A DNA stretch of 64,000 bases from positions 251,660,484 through 251,724,483 of the forward strand of contig CP136064.1 in the NCBI GenBank assembly GCA_032622095.1, in the 5' to 3' direction. A program made the translations under genes and the position numbers. Each line of letters begins with the position of its first letter. Positions within the stretch are counted from its first letter, which is position 1. The notes beneath the pieces are model-generated. The model was not told the origin of the DNA, made no database searches, and was given only the letters and a program-made list of their open reading frames with translations. This DNA is from Siphonodentalium dalli (taxonomy: Eukaryota > Mollusca > Scaphopoda > Gadilida > Siphonodentaliidae). Shown here one piece after another: positions 34,660 through 46,199 of this stretch.

Positions 34660-35345
34660 TATAAGTCATCTGGGTTAACATCACCTATTACATGACTCTC
34701 CGGATAAAGTTACATCTATCTTGGAAGTTGATAATACACGCTCGTAATGTGTAATTATTAGTTCCTCTTTAGATCATCTGAGGTCCACAGCATCAGTCGT
34801 ATATTCCGCGACATTCCCAGCGTCATTTTACTTTCGTACACCAATTTTATGGGATGACAATAAACGCTCTTTATTGATTATATAATTGATTAGTCCCACT
34901 TTACGTCGTCTGAAGTTTATATCTCATAACACTAAACGGGTCTGTTTATCCCCGTGTTTCAATTTTCACCTATCATATTGCAACAATTTTGGGTATATAA
35001 TGAATATTTTAGTTAAATTAATTATTATTTTAAGACATCTGGGGCAACGGGACCAATCTAACACATTCCCCGGGTAAATTAAATGACCTATATGTACACA
35101 GTGTAAGCTCAGAGAGATAAACCGTTTGGTCGCCTATAGTCAAAATATATTTAAAATAATTGTCAGTGCCATTTTAACACATCTGAGGTCAAAGTACGGA
35201 CCTATCTAATAAGATTCCCCTGCTAAGTTACTACTATAAACACATGTTCAGCTCCGATGGTCCAGCCGTTTGGTCGCGTTTAAGCGGACAAACAAAAACA
35301 AACATAGGAACAAAATTGAGCTTTAATATTAGTATAGATAACATA
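34660..35345 (+). repeat. Degenerate ~150-bp repeats with retroelement-like tail
   Basis: Five diverged copies of a word like TTTAGATCATCTGAGGTC (near 34663, 34770, 34900, 35030 and 35177), each followed by a CCTATC/ATTCCC segment. The block ends GTTTGGTCGCGTTTAAGCGG, then ACAAACAAAAACAAACATAG and TTAGTATAGATA, a tail style seen in RTE-like or SINE-like 3' ends. The assignment of the tail is from recognition only. Confidence 0.55.
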
Positions 35346-35737
35346 ATTATTTGAAAATATATCAGAATTCCACCTGAATTGATGCCGCGGATACACATGA
35401 ACATTTAAAGCCCGGAAGTCGTTGGTTGTATGTTATAATTTTGAAATATAAGTTAGCAAATTATGAAAATTTCCTCAAGAATATACTTACTATAGTATAC
35501 TGATAGTATGAAGGCAATACTATCCACTTTGAGTGAGAGAAAATGCAGTTCGATTGTGAAAAGCACGTTGTCTGTTTATCATCAGAGAGTCACGAAGCAA
35601 TCCGTAGTTTTCCGGAAATCGTCGGCTATATATATTGTTGAGAATTTTCCGCGTGAACAACAACCACAACACAAGGAAAGTGATCTGTTCTGGTAATGCT
35701 ATTGCGATGACAAACTGTTGTGCTATCTTCTTTTTAA

Positions 35738-36246
35738 AGATACGGGCGGTGTTGGCGGTGGGTATGCTGTTAAAATATTTACCTCCGTCAAAAACCGCCA
35801 TAAACAGAAAGAATAGTAAAATATAGACAGACCTTGTTCTTATACCAATCAGAATAATGTCATAAAAAGTATGTTATTGTCAAATGTTTTTCCTTTGTTA
35901 TGTAAACAAAAGAAAAGAACGTTACAGAACCTGGCTTTTGTTTAGATCCTGATATGGTAAACATAAAGAGCATTGTTTACCTGATATGGAAATAATAAAG
36001 AGCGTGTATATCATTTGTGTGTGATTAACCAATATAATTAAGCTGTGTTATGTAAACAGAAGCAACACTTCTGTAACACGAGCAGGCTCTTGTTTACGAA
36101 CAACATCATACGTCTTGACGACAATCTACTATTTACGCGCTGATTATGTTTGACATATGAACAAAATATATATTTTTTAATATTCCTTCTGTTGATGGCG
36201 ATTTGAAAAAATATGAATATTTCTGCAACGAACGCCGCCCGTGCCT
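35738..36246 (+). mobile_element. Family A MITE, copy 5
   Basis: 509 bp between TTAA 35734-35737 and 36247-36250. It is collinear with copies 3, 4 and 6 but has a short deletion near 35970 (GCATTGTTTACCTGATATGG). Non-coding. Confidence 0.88.
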
Positions 36247-36389
36247 TTAAAATACAATCGTATTAAAAGCTTTATTTGGTGGGTGGCGTAATTATATTGT
36301 GTTTTTAAGCGCATGCATGCGCGCGCAATTTTACTAGGTGCGATTTACAATATAATCGTTGTAAAAGACATATACTGTGTGTGACGTAA

Positions 36390-36895
36390 TCTCATATATA
36401 TTTTGAAGACCTCTGTCTGTTTGTCTGTCTGTTTGTTTGTTTGTCATTTATACAAATCTACGATTGTCGACCGATCGGGACGAAACTTGGTACGTGTGTG
36501 TAGTTTGACCAGGCGGTGGACGTTGTCGTATTGGCGAGCCCGTGCGGCGCCCACTTCGCGCATGCGCAGACGAGATCTCGGAAACGGGTGGAGCTATCGA
36601 CTTGAAATTTGGTATGTGAATGTATCTTGCCCCGAGTACGAATTTTATCGGGTCGCCGAGCCCGTGCGACACCAGCTTCGCGCATGCGCAGACCAGATCT
36701 CGGAAACGGGTGGAGCTATCGACTTGAAATTTGGTATGTGAATGTATCTTGCCCCGGATACGAATTTTATCGGGTCGCCGAGCCCGTGCGACGCCAGCTT
36801 CGCGCATGCGCAGACGAGATCTCGGAAACGGGTAGAGCTATCGACTTGAAATTTGGTTTTTGAATAGCCCGGACAACGTCGGGCTCATCGGCTAG
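36390..36895 (+). mobile_element. Helitron-like non-autonomous unit 1
   Basis: Starts TCTCATATATATTTTGAAGA and ends CTAG. A hairpin (AGCCCGGACAACGTCGGGCT, from 36866) lies about ten bases before the CTAG. A 5' TC, a 3' hairpin plus CTAG, and insertion between A and T without target duplication are Helitron hallmarks. The inside holds a CTGT/TTGT microsatellite and about three ~119-bp subrepeats (ACGAGATCTCGGAAACGGGT then GGAGCTATCGACTTGAAATT), which create spurious open frames on both strands. Confidence 0.75.
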
Positions 36896-37392
36896 TCTCA
36901 TATATATTTTGAAGACCTCTGTCTGTCTGTCTGTCTGTTTGTCATTAATACAAATCTACGATTCTCGACCGATCGGGACGAAACTCGGTACGTGTGTGTA
37001 ATTTGACCAGGCGGTGGTCGTTGTCGTATTGGCGAGCCCGTGCGACGCCCGTGCAGCGCACGCGAGACGAGATCTCGGAAACGGGTGAAGCTATCGACTT
37101 GAAATTTGGTATGTGAATGTATCTTGCCCCGAATACGAATTTTATCGGGTCGCCGAGCCCGTGCGACGCCAGCTTCGCGCATGCGCAGACGAGAACTAGG
37201 AAACGGGTGGAGCTATCGACTTGAAATTTGGTTTGTGAATCTATCTTGCCCCGAATACGAAGTTTATCGGGTCGCCGAGCCCGTGCGACGCCCGCTTCGC
37301 GCATGCGCAGACGAGATCTCGGAAACGGGTAGAGCTATCGACTTGAAATTTGGTTTTTGAATAGCCCGGACAACGTCGGGCTCATCGGCTAG
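36896..37392 (+). mobile_element. Helitron-like non-autonomous unit 2
   Basis: Follows unit 1 with no intervening base: CTAG is joined directly to TCTCATATAT. It has the same 3' hairpin and CTAG, and is 497 bp long. It differs from unit 1 by small changes in the CTGT tract and in the subrepeats. Confidence 0.75.
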
Positions 37393-37898
37393 TCTCATAT
37401 ATATTTTGAAGACCTCTGTCTGTCTGTCTGTTTGTCTGTCTGTTTGTCATTAATACAAATCTACGATTCTCGACCGATCGGGACGAAACTCGGTACATGT
37501 GTGTAGTTTGACCAGGCGGTGGTCGTTGTCGTATTGGCGAGCCCGTGCGACGCCCGTGCAGCGCGTGCGCAGACGAGATCTCGGAAACGGGTGAAGCTAT
37601 CGACTTGAAATTTGGTTTGTGAATCTATCTTGCCCCGAATACGAAGTGTATCGGGTAGCCGAGCCCGTGCGACGCCCGCTTCGCGCATGCGCAGACGAGA
37701 TCTCGGAAACGGGTGGAGCTATCGACTTGAAATTTGCTATGTGAATGTATCTTGCCCCGGATATGAATTATATCGGGTCGCCGAGCCCGTGCGACGCCAG
37801 CTTCGCGCATGCTCAGACCAGATCTCGGAAACGGGTGGAGCTATCGACTTGAAATTTGGCTTTTGAATAGCCCGGACAACGTCGGGCTCATCGGCTAG
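37393..37898 (+). mobile_element. Helitron-like non-autonomous unit 3
   Basis: Joined directly to unit 2, 506 bp, ending CGGCTAG before T and a TATATA run. The flanks of the whole array are A (36389) and T (37899), the A/T site expected of Helitrons. Confidence 0.75.
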
Positions 37899-38164
37899 TT
37901 ATATATATATATATATTAGGATAAAATTAATAAAATTTAATCTCAATCTTATCTAATGTTATTAGGTGCACGTTTTCTGTCCAATTAATCAGGTAACGTA
38001 AATTAGATGGGTTTTGAAATGACGAGTATTATGGGACGATTAAAATAGACTCGATATGATTTGAACGAGATTACCGTGCATGCCGCCATGAATTTGATCT
38101 TCCTTGGAGTTCAGCTGGTTCCTGGCGTTTGATTATATACAAACATTATGTAACAGATTGTCTC

Positions 38165-38272
38165 TTGTGTTTAAAAATTCTGTCTATTATTTATATTATT
38201 TCTATTTATGGTCGTTATAGCGAATGTGACTTTTTAGCAGCAATACCCACGGCGAACGCCGTCCATATATAT
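38165..38272 (-). mobile_element. Decayed end of a family A element
   Basis: CTATTTATGGTCGTTATAGC, then AGCAGCAATACCCACGGCGAACGCCGTCC, parallels the right end of copies 1 and 2 (TGTTTATGGCGG, then CAGCATACCCACCGCCAACGCC). No partner end was found, so it is a truncated copy. Confidence 0.5.
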
Positions 38273-38469
38273 ATCCATAGAGGTGAATATTACATGCCAC
38301 TTTTCAAAGGCGAAATCCCTATACACTCATATACAATGCATTGCTTTGCTCACTCAGAAACAGCTCAATGTTATCAATAAGATGGGTTGCAGCGTGTGCG
38401 AATTCGTTTACACTGATGTGTTTACCATTTATGCTTTTGGTCTTATTGCAACCATTTCACTGTTTTCTT

Positions 38470-39305
38470 AATTCGGAGTGCTAAGTAACACAATAGCAGC
38501 ATAGCACTGCTGTTTTTTGTGATTGAAACAACCTTGTTTTATTCATCCGTCAAGTACCATATTAGCAGCATAGCACAGCTGTATTTGTGATTGAAACTAT
38601 TTTGTTTTCGCCCATCATGTAGCAGTTTAGCAGCATAGCACATCTGTATTTGTGATTGAAACTATTTTGTTTTCGCCCATCAAGTAGCAGTTTAGCAGCA
38701 TAGCATTGATGTATTTGTAATTGATAATATCATTTATATTCGCCCATCGAGTAGCAGATTAGCAGCATAGCATATCTTTATCTCTGATGAAAACTCTGTT
38801 TTAAACAGTATAATAGGTAGCAGATTAGCATAACACAACTGCGCTTGAGTCTGAAACTCTCTTTTCTTAATTCGGAGTGCTGAGTAGCAGAATATCATAG
38901 CACCATTGCCTTTAAGTTTGAAATTATCGTTTCTTGATTCAGACTACAAAGAAGCATATTAGCAGCATATATAGCTGCTTTGGGATTGAAACCAACTTTT
39001 TTTTATTCATCCGCCAAGTAGCAGATTAGCAGCATGGCACCATTGTGCTTAAGTTTGAAACTATCTTTTTCATTCGTCCATCAAGTAGCAGATTCGTAGC
39101 ATAGCACTGATATATTTGTGATTAAAAATATCTTTTTTTCGCCCCTCAAGTAGCAGATTAGCAGCATAGCACAGCTGTAGTTTTGATGAAAACTCTCTGT
39201 TTTCAAAAAAGACTACTATGTACCAGATTAACATAACATCACTGACCACGAGTTTGAAACTCTCTTTTCTTAATTCGGAGTGCTGAGTAGCAGATTAGCA
39301 TAGTA
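38470..39305 (+). repeat. ~65-70-bp minisatellite, locus 1
   Basis: About 12 diverged units share GTAGCAGATTAGCAGCATAG then CAC.GCTGTATTTGTGATTG, AAACT and TTTATTCGCCCATCAA. A distinct unit pair (TTAATTCGGAGTGCT, then a CAGACTACAAAGAAGCATAT unit) recurs, giving a higher-order pattern. A second locus of the same satellite is at 47565-48165. Confidence 0.87.
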
Positions 39306-39309
39306 GTCC

Positions 39310-39780
39310 AGGCACATTAGGCGTGAAAGGGGAAAAGTAAGGAAATAAATAAGGGAAAGCTAATTTTTATATATTATTTAGGCCATAACATCGCGAATGC
39401 TTTACGAATAGTCCCCTAAAATCGGAGTTGAGCTTTCGGAGTTAACCACTTTTCCAAAAAAAATAAAAAAATATTTTCACATTCATAGGAATAATGGGAT
39501 GATATACAAATTTTCAGCCGAAATATATACCAAATGTACTCAATATTGTTCAATACACAATTCTCGAAACAGAGACACAAATTCAACGGGGGGATTTGAA
39601 TGAATTTCGCAGATATGGATATAAAATAACATAATGATCCAAAAAAATGACGATATTTTCAGACAAACTATCCTATTCTTTGTTACATTTCTCGGGATAT
39701 TCATTACATAGGCGCAAGAATATTTTTTTTAAAACTGCACACACATCACTCCTGCAATAGAATATGCGGGATTAGCAACT
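39310..39780. other. Intergenic, nothing recognised
   Basis: AT-rich, no open block and no repeat seen apart from A- and T-runs. Confidence 0.45.
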
Positions 39781-39899
39781 ATACTTATGATAAGTGGTCA
39801 ATACTTGTAAAAACATAACCCTACCCCCTAAACTGGCTGTCGTCACATTTTGCTCTTCCGCTAGTCCAAGTGATTGTTGTAGAAAACACACCAACTGTG

Positions 39900-40435
39900 A
39901 AAAGGGTGATAAAAGCATGAAACTTGGCACATATGTTCCTTATACGCCACTGCTCATTTTCACATGTGGCGACAGGCTCTTCTTAGCAACGGTTGATAGG
40001 CAACTACCCGGCATCGGATTAATGCATATGGCTGATATGATATGTGTTCTAACAAACTAAACTACGTCGTGTAGCATTTTTATGGTGAAAATAATTGTTG
40101 TCAGTTTTGACCTGACTGACAAATTACCATATTTCTTACTTACAAGGGGGTGACGGTTGCTAGGGACACACACACAATCTGAAAATGCACATATGACTGA
40201 TATTATGGTAGCTTTAACAAACTAAACTACACCTAATAGCACTTTTATGTTGAAAACAATTAGAATAGTTGTTGTTAGTGTTGAGCTGGCTGAAAAAAAT
40301 ACCATATAATTCTTACTTATATGAGTGGTTACCGTTGCCAGGGTCATACCCGAAATACAAAAATGCTCATATGACTGATATTATGGTAGTATTAACGTTT
40401 TTATGGTGAAAACAATTATAAATGTTGTTAGTGTG
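39900..40435 (+). repeat. ~180-bp tandem repeat, about 2.5 units
   Basis: Units share ACAAACTAAACTAC, then TTTTATGGTGAAAACAATT, TTGTTGTTAGT, ATTCTTACTTAT and GGTTGCTAGGG, with CACATATGACTGATATTATG at the border. The open frame at 39794-40060 overlaps the first unit and has no known family. Confidence 0.7.
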
Positions 40436-40559
40436 AGCCTAACCAGAATGTGCTACAAATTTAGTTTTCATATGGGTACAATTATCCGTTATGCTCCATC
40501 AGTTCAGATATCGGGAATTCAAAATGAGAGTTGAAATGTTGTTGCTTATATTTAATATG

Positions 40560-41110
40560 AGGCATGACCATAATAGTTATATAAGCCATAGACCTACACA
40601 GCTAGATGAATAATGTAAGTCACGGACCCATTCTACTAAATATGAAGAACATAGGGTCAGCCACCAATAAGTTAGCCATGTGCCTAGCCTACAATAGTTA
40701 GGTTAGAACCCAGACACTAGTCACAGGACCCATGTCCATACATATAGACTATGGACGTTGGATATGTATAGTCCATGAACCAGACCGCTTCATATAAGCC
40801 ATGATATATTGGCATACACCATTTAACCGCGATGCCAGGTTATACCTGGTCACCGAGGCCGCAATGGAGCGATGTCGTGTTATAGAAATACAATAGTATA
40901 CTCTATGGCGATGGACCCAGCCCATTATACATGTATGATATCTATGACCATGACCATGACACTGTTACATGGTGCAAATACCCAAGTGCCCACAGATAGA
41001 CCATGTACTAAGATACCATAGACCAAGTGCGATGCACAATACATTAGTACACCACGGATTCAGGACCCTATCTATGGTATGAACATATGAGACAGTTTTG
41101 TGACAGACCA
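40560..41110. repeat. Degenerate CATGGACCCA satellite, left block
   Basis: Short words such as CCATGGACCCA, ATAGACCATG and ATACACCATT recur at loose spacing without a fixed period. The same character returns at 46200-47050 beyond the 4.9-kb element, so the element appears to have inserted into one larger block. Confidence 0.55.
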
Positions 41111-41111
41111 A

Positions 41112-41176
<65 letters not shown>
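41112..41176. repeat. (TA)n microsatellite
   Basis: About 32 uninterrupted TA dinucleotides. Confidence 0.95.
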
Positions 41177-41180
<4 letters not shown>

Positions 41181-41288
41181 CCGATGCCACATATACGAAA
41201 GTTAAGGATGGGGGGGGGGCCTTATAAATAGCCCATACACATATGGCACTGTATGTTGGCCATGTAGTGTGGTCGTGGGAGAGTTGAA

Positions 41289-41900
41289 CCCGGAAGAAAT
41301 TGGATACAAGCTGGTTTTGGTGTCATTCGAAGCGGAAAAACACCAGGAACAACATATCCAAAATCCGCAAAAATCCGCTCATGGGAAAATTCAGGATCCA
41401 AGATGGCGTCCAATATGGCTAACACAATACGTAAATTTCCCATTTGTGCCCAATAACACATGAAACCTCAGTAATTGTGGAAAATTACGCACCAAAACAT
41501 ATTCCACATTGAAAGTAACACATGTCAGAAAACGCATACTGTCAAGCTTGTTGTCTTTGGGGGCAGATGGCTATCAATATGGCCGCTGAATTCGGGAAAA
41601 TTATAATTTTTAATTGTATACAAATATTCTTCTAATAAAAATGTCTATTATTAGCATATCCTACATTTCAATAAAAGCAGTTTTGGTACATTTTGACGCA
41701 GAAAGGAACCGAGACCAACATATAAATTTATTTTAAAAATAGCACAAGCAGTCAGGATACAAGATGGCGTCCAATATGGCGGTCAAATGATGATATTTCG
41801 AGTCAGTGCCCATTAGCACGCAAACTCCGGGTTATATGGAAACTATTTAACCAAAACGGAAGCTACATTGACTTAGTCATGATACAGATGATACATAAAT
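41289..41900 (+). repeat. Left terminal inverted repeat of the 4.9-kb element
   Basis: Over the outer 120 bp it mirrors 46192 leftwards with few changes. Further in it matches at TTCCACATTGA.AGTAACA.ATGT and AATTC.GGAAAATTATAATTTT. An internal duplicate of the GATCCAAGATGGCGTCCAAT word lies at 41395-41414 and about 41756-41776. Confidence 0.75.
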
Positions 41901-42000
41901 GTCCTTCTCGCGTTGTGCAATTGCTATAAATCGTGAGAATAGCACAGTCGGGTTGAATTGCATTCGATCATTCTCGACTCTGATCCCAGGATATAAATGG

Positions 42001-45000
42001 TCAAGAGATTTTATTTGATCCTTCCGCTTGATCTGTGATACTCATGCCGTTAAAGTTTTTGTGAATCTCGAAACCGACACGTTCAGAGTCAATACAGTTA
42101 ACACTGTCCCCATCACTAGATGTTAACCCAGACGACAGGGAGCGTAGTTTACCTTCACTCAAATCAAAAGGTTCATGTTCGTCAAACCAACGTTGTATGA
42201 TTATCAAATCATCAGAGTCACGTTTGCTCCTACTTGCCCCGAACTCCGCGTGCTGTTCACTGGTGGTATGTCTAAGTTTGGTTAATTCGGTCATGGCATC
42301 ATGAATCTCGGCACACCTATGCATGCTATATATCCATTGCATTCGGACATATTCGGTCATTCCCCTACCTCTTGTCAGACCTCCTCTGCTTTTGATAGAA
42401 CGCATAAGGACTTGTTATATTTATGAGATCTGTTGATAATCCTGCCCATAATCTATTGCTTCTACGTACAGCATGAAACCCATTTTCGGCGAAACATTTG
42501 TACAGCCAAGGGTGTTTATTAGGTAGTTCCAACATTTGCTGTAGATAGAGTCGACAGCTCTTGGCACAGTTGGCGTGACCGATAGCGGCAAATAGATTGA
42601 GCATTTTCCCCACAGTAGCGATATGCAGACTCCAATTTCCTGTCCTCTCTGCTCTAATGAAATTCTTCAACGTTTGCACATATTCCAAATACTGAACCCA
42701 CAACTTTGCTGTCGGAGATTTCTCAATAAGCAACGATTTATACTTGTTCAAACATTCCTCGAGTTTCATCAATGGTTGAGACCCAGAAACAGCACTTGCA
42801 GGAATTACTCTACTTTCAATAGATTTGTAAAAATCACTTATTGCGTTCATCTCATCCTTCTCTATTCTAGGTATTGTTTTTTCTTCAGACTGATTTATAG
42901 CTACTGTGGAATCAGGCGAAGCATCGAGCACCTTCTCATTCTGCACTGTTCGGCCACCCCATGGGCTTGTCGGACTTGTACTTGTTTCTGTAGATGGCAC
43001 AATGTCTGAGATCAGCTTATTTGTAAGAGCAGCATCAATTAAGAAATGTCCACGCACTGCCCTTGATATTGCCTTCCCAGAAGTCATATGCGTAACTGCG
43101 TTAGGGCGATAGACATTCTCCAGAGCCTCTTCCAAACCCGAACCCTTCATTAGTGAACCAATACTACCCATGGAACTCATAATGGTATGAAAGCCACACA
43201 GCCTGCAGACTATATTCAGGGACTTTGTCATTATAATATTCGTGGCCTTTATCCACAATGGCTGATCAAATGTGGTACATGGTGTCAGGATGTTTAGTTT
43301 GGTCGCTTGACCCTGAACACAAAGGAGAGTTGAATATATACAATCCTCATCGGACGGATTCAAATCTATAATCGGCAAAAACAGAACATCAGACTTCGTT
43401 GGGCACTTCTGGTCATCAGTCGTAATATATTGCATGAAGCCCGACCAATTTGTCCGAGGCTTTGTAGATTGGTTCACAAACCACCCTGAATGCCACAGTA
43501 GATCAGTGTTGAGCTCTGTGGGGGCAATTGGTGTGGAGTAATCAGTTGAAGCAAAGGTTTGTAAGACAACGATGAAAGGCCTTTACCGGGAGAATCAACA
43601 TAATGGCATATCTGGACCCCTTTACCTCGAACTAGCTCATCAACCTGCGAACGCTGGCACCTGTTAATGGTGTGTGGCCTGAGGCTAAGCTGTGTTTGAT
43701 CTTTTGGAGTAGAGATTGCTATCATACACATACCATGGAATGTTCCCTGACCATCTAAAGTTGCTATGTTATGGTCTACATTGTCGGCAACCCACTGTGT
43801 ACATGTTCCGGGGAAATAGTCGGTTAGAATATCGTCAGGACGTTCGGTTTGGATGACAGACTGTTTGTATCTTTCTACTTCGTCGTGTGTAATGGAGAAC
43901 CCCCAACCTAGATAACTCACTCACCAACCATTTTGAACCGAACATGTGATCCATCTCCACACCGAAACAAAAGAGCGTTGGTGTTATAACAGATCGGGGT
44001 CGAGCAGATTGAATTATGGAGTGCCCAATGCTATTTATCTTCAAATCGGATAGAATCAGAACACTTAACATCGTGTGCAAATAATGCGGAACCCACTGTC
44101 GACCCCGTTCAATGGAAGATATATCTTCACTGGTTGAATTAGTGTCATACAGTCTCTCTTATTTCTGCTCGTAATGTCCTTGCTGCTGTCAACATTATCC
44201 TTTCAGTTTCCTCTTCAATACTATCTCTCTTATCACAGTACCATTTTTCGTTTATGATAAACTTTGCCATGTTCCGAAAACACACTATATTGTTCCGTCC
44301 CTCAACTTCGGCGAAAAATATAAACTCCCCGTAGTGGTCCTGCAGTTTCTCTTTGAGCCATTTCATACTATACACATGACAATCACCCGCAAACTCAATC
44401 ATTTTGTCATGCAACTCCCCAGAGTATATAATTCTGCACCAGCTTCGAGCCAACTACAAACCATCTCAAACCATTGCTGCATTCCCTGGTCCGATCTCCT
44501 ACCACTTTTCGCCTTATCGACCAATGTTGGATTTTCTTTACCCTACTGGAAATCAGTATAACAGCGTGAGTGGTAGACAGATTCTGCTGCTACCAAGTCT
44601 ATACAACCATACAACCGATCCTGCACATCGGATGCCCATTTGGTCCCACTTTTATCACAATTTTAGGATATTGTCCCGAATTGGGAGGGTTGTTACTTGC
44701 CTCACCCCTGATTTGTCGGGATGTCGAGGATCTATAGTGGAAGGCGTACCACAAAACATACAGTCTGTCTTGAAATCAAACGGTGACACACCAGATCTCA
44801 GTTGTTTATTTGGAGGTACTTCGGTAGTTATTTCGACAGAACGGTGTCGCCTTTTTGGATCTGTGAAATCTCTACGACAATTCGAATGGACAAGAACTTT
44901 ACCGACTGGTGTCATCTGATAGCGCTCAATCAGATAATCTTTCAGGTCGTGCCTCCCACATTTATCACAGAAATTGATCAATGTCAAAATGCCTTTCTTA

Positions 45001-45101
45001 GACACGATGACGGGAGGTTTGTCATCAAAACCCGATGGGCATAAAACACACATGTCATCCCGAAATTGCGTAATTTCTTGCGCCTCGCAAAATTCTGCCA
45101 T
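42001..45101 (-). pseudogene. Large two-zinc-module protein of unknown function, broken
   Basis: Minus-strand frames run in family order from ATG 45101 to a stop at 42001-42003, about 1000 codons in all. The N terminus has CVLC...HSNC (C-x2-C...H-x2-C). A second module is CMFC...HSRC, with its last part in a shifted frame near 44565. Then come ELHDKMIEFAGD and FFAEVEGRNNIVCFRNMAKF (44453-44145), IGHSIIQSARPRSVI (44080-43835), TQWVADNVDHNIATLDGQGT (43920-43474), RAVRGHFLIDAAL and FIRAERTGNWSLHIATVGKM (43477-42365), and last GGLTRGRGMTE (42405-42001). I recognise this as a multi-copy family in molluscs, cnidarians and fish with no assigned function. At least six frame changes and one in-frame TAG (near 44550) make this copy non-functional. 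Some breaks may be small introns or sequence errors. Confidence 0.7.
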
Positions 45102-45394
45102 AACTATATATTCAATACAAGACCAACTGATATATGGACTGACAATACATTTAAATGATAGAAATATAGAATATGTATAGTAACAGGTCTCCTGCGTGCC
45201 TTGGCACCGTTAGGTTTCAACAGGAGAAAAGTTATAAGCCTTCAATCCAGTGGTTTGCAAATCAAAGTATTACTACTTGGACATACACAGTCGGAATGAT
45301 ACAATACAAGCAACGAAGCTATGTGCGAAAAAGCAGCCGATAGGCGAGACCTTTTATGTGCATCTGTGAGAACAAGCATATAGTACGTGTTCTG

Positions 45395-45505
45395 TTATAA
45401 ACGCTCTTTATATTCTGTTCTGTTCTGTTATATACACGCTCTTTATGACATTTCCTGGAAGGGTATAGCAAAACACGTGTTCTGTAGCAAACGCTCTTTA
45501 TTGTT
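45395..45505 (-). promoter_or_regulatory. Triple ACGCTCTTTA motif upstream of the 45.1-kb start
   Basis: ACGCTCTTTA occurs at 45401-45410, 45436-45445 and 45491-45500, each preceded by a TTCTGTTATA-like or TTCTGTAGCAAA-like segment. This is a short irregular tandem array about 300-400 bases 5' of the zinc-module gene start. A regulatory role is a guess from position only. Confidence 0.3.
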
Positions 45506-45639
45506 GAACGAACCGACATTGCCAGCCAGCTAACATATATATCAGTGATACACATAAACTTGGTTTATTCGCTGTATGGACTTACAAATCGCAGTTATAG
45601 TAAATTATATAGACACATTAAGCACATAAATTCGTCAAT

Positions 45640-46192
45640 GTTCATAACTGGTTGAATAAATTGATAAAAACGGCATTTGAGAGTCAAACATGTGTTGTAT
45701 TTCAAAGTGCTGTGAAATCCTTGTCCATGTGCGGATTTTGGCAAATTGTGGATATGTTGTTTCTGTGGCTTTATCGGTTAGATTGATACCAAATTTAACA
45801 TGTATTCCAGAAAATATGACATACCAATATAATTGACTGTTGTCTTAGACAAATATATACTTGAAAATTATAATTTTCTCGAATTTGGCTGTTATATTAA
45901 CAGAAGTATGTCCCAATTGACAACAAAATTGTTTATATATTTTTTATAATGTTCTAACATATGTTACTATCAATGTGGAATCCGTTTTTGGTGAGATTTT
46001 TCCATATTCACTGAGGGTTTGTGTGTCAATGTGCGTTGACTGGAAAATTATTCATTTGGCGGCGATCTTTTACGCCATCTTGGATCCTGAATTTTCCCAT
46101 GAGCGGATTTTTGCGGATTTTGGATATGTTGTTCCTGAAGCTTTTCCCCGTCGAATGACACCAAAATCAGCTTGTATCCAATTTCTTCCGGG
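45640..46192 (-). repeat. Right terminal inverted repeat of the 4.9-kb element
   Basis: On the minus strand it follows the left arm: CCCGGAAGAAATTGGATACA, GGTGTCATTCGA, AACATATCCAAAATCCGCAA, TTCAGGATCCAAGATGGCGT. After about 130 bp the match becomes patchy. A second internal copy of the CATATCCACAATTTGCC-AAATCCGCACATGG word lies at 45728-45762. Confidence 0.75.
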
Positions 46193-46199
46193 TTGACCC

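Larger units (their letters stand above)
41289..46192 (-). mobile_element. 4.9-kb inverted-repeat element carrying a zinc-module gene
   Basis: The ends read CCCGGAAGAAATTGGATACA at 41289 and, on the minus strand, the same from 46192. The match runs on through AACATATCCAAAATCCGCAA and TCATGGGAAAATTCAGGATC, then continues in diverged form to about 41900 and 45640 (550-600 bp arms). The flanks are TTGAA (41284-41288) and TTGAC (46193-46197), a possible TTGA target duplication. Each arm repeats an AAGATGGCG-centred word. Between the arms lies one broken minus-strand gene (42001-45101). That the element is a DNA transposon is inferred from this layout. Confidence 0.65.

Noticed and set aside
36403-37866. 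Overlapping Arg-rich open frames of 60-119 codons on both strands
   Set aside because: They lie in the ~119-bp subrepeats of the Helitron-like units and recur in each copy in several frames.
42623-43112. Plus-strand frames of 128 and 68 codons
   Set aside because: They are antisense shadows of the minus-strand zinc-module gene, whose frame matches a known protein family.
44404-44919. A 171-codon plus-strand frame
   Set aside because: It is antisense to the N-terminal part of the same minus-strand gene, where the minus-strand boxes are recognisable across several frames.
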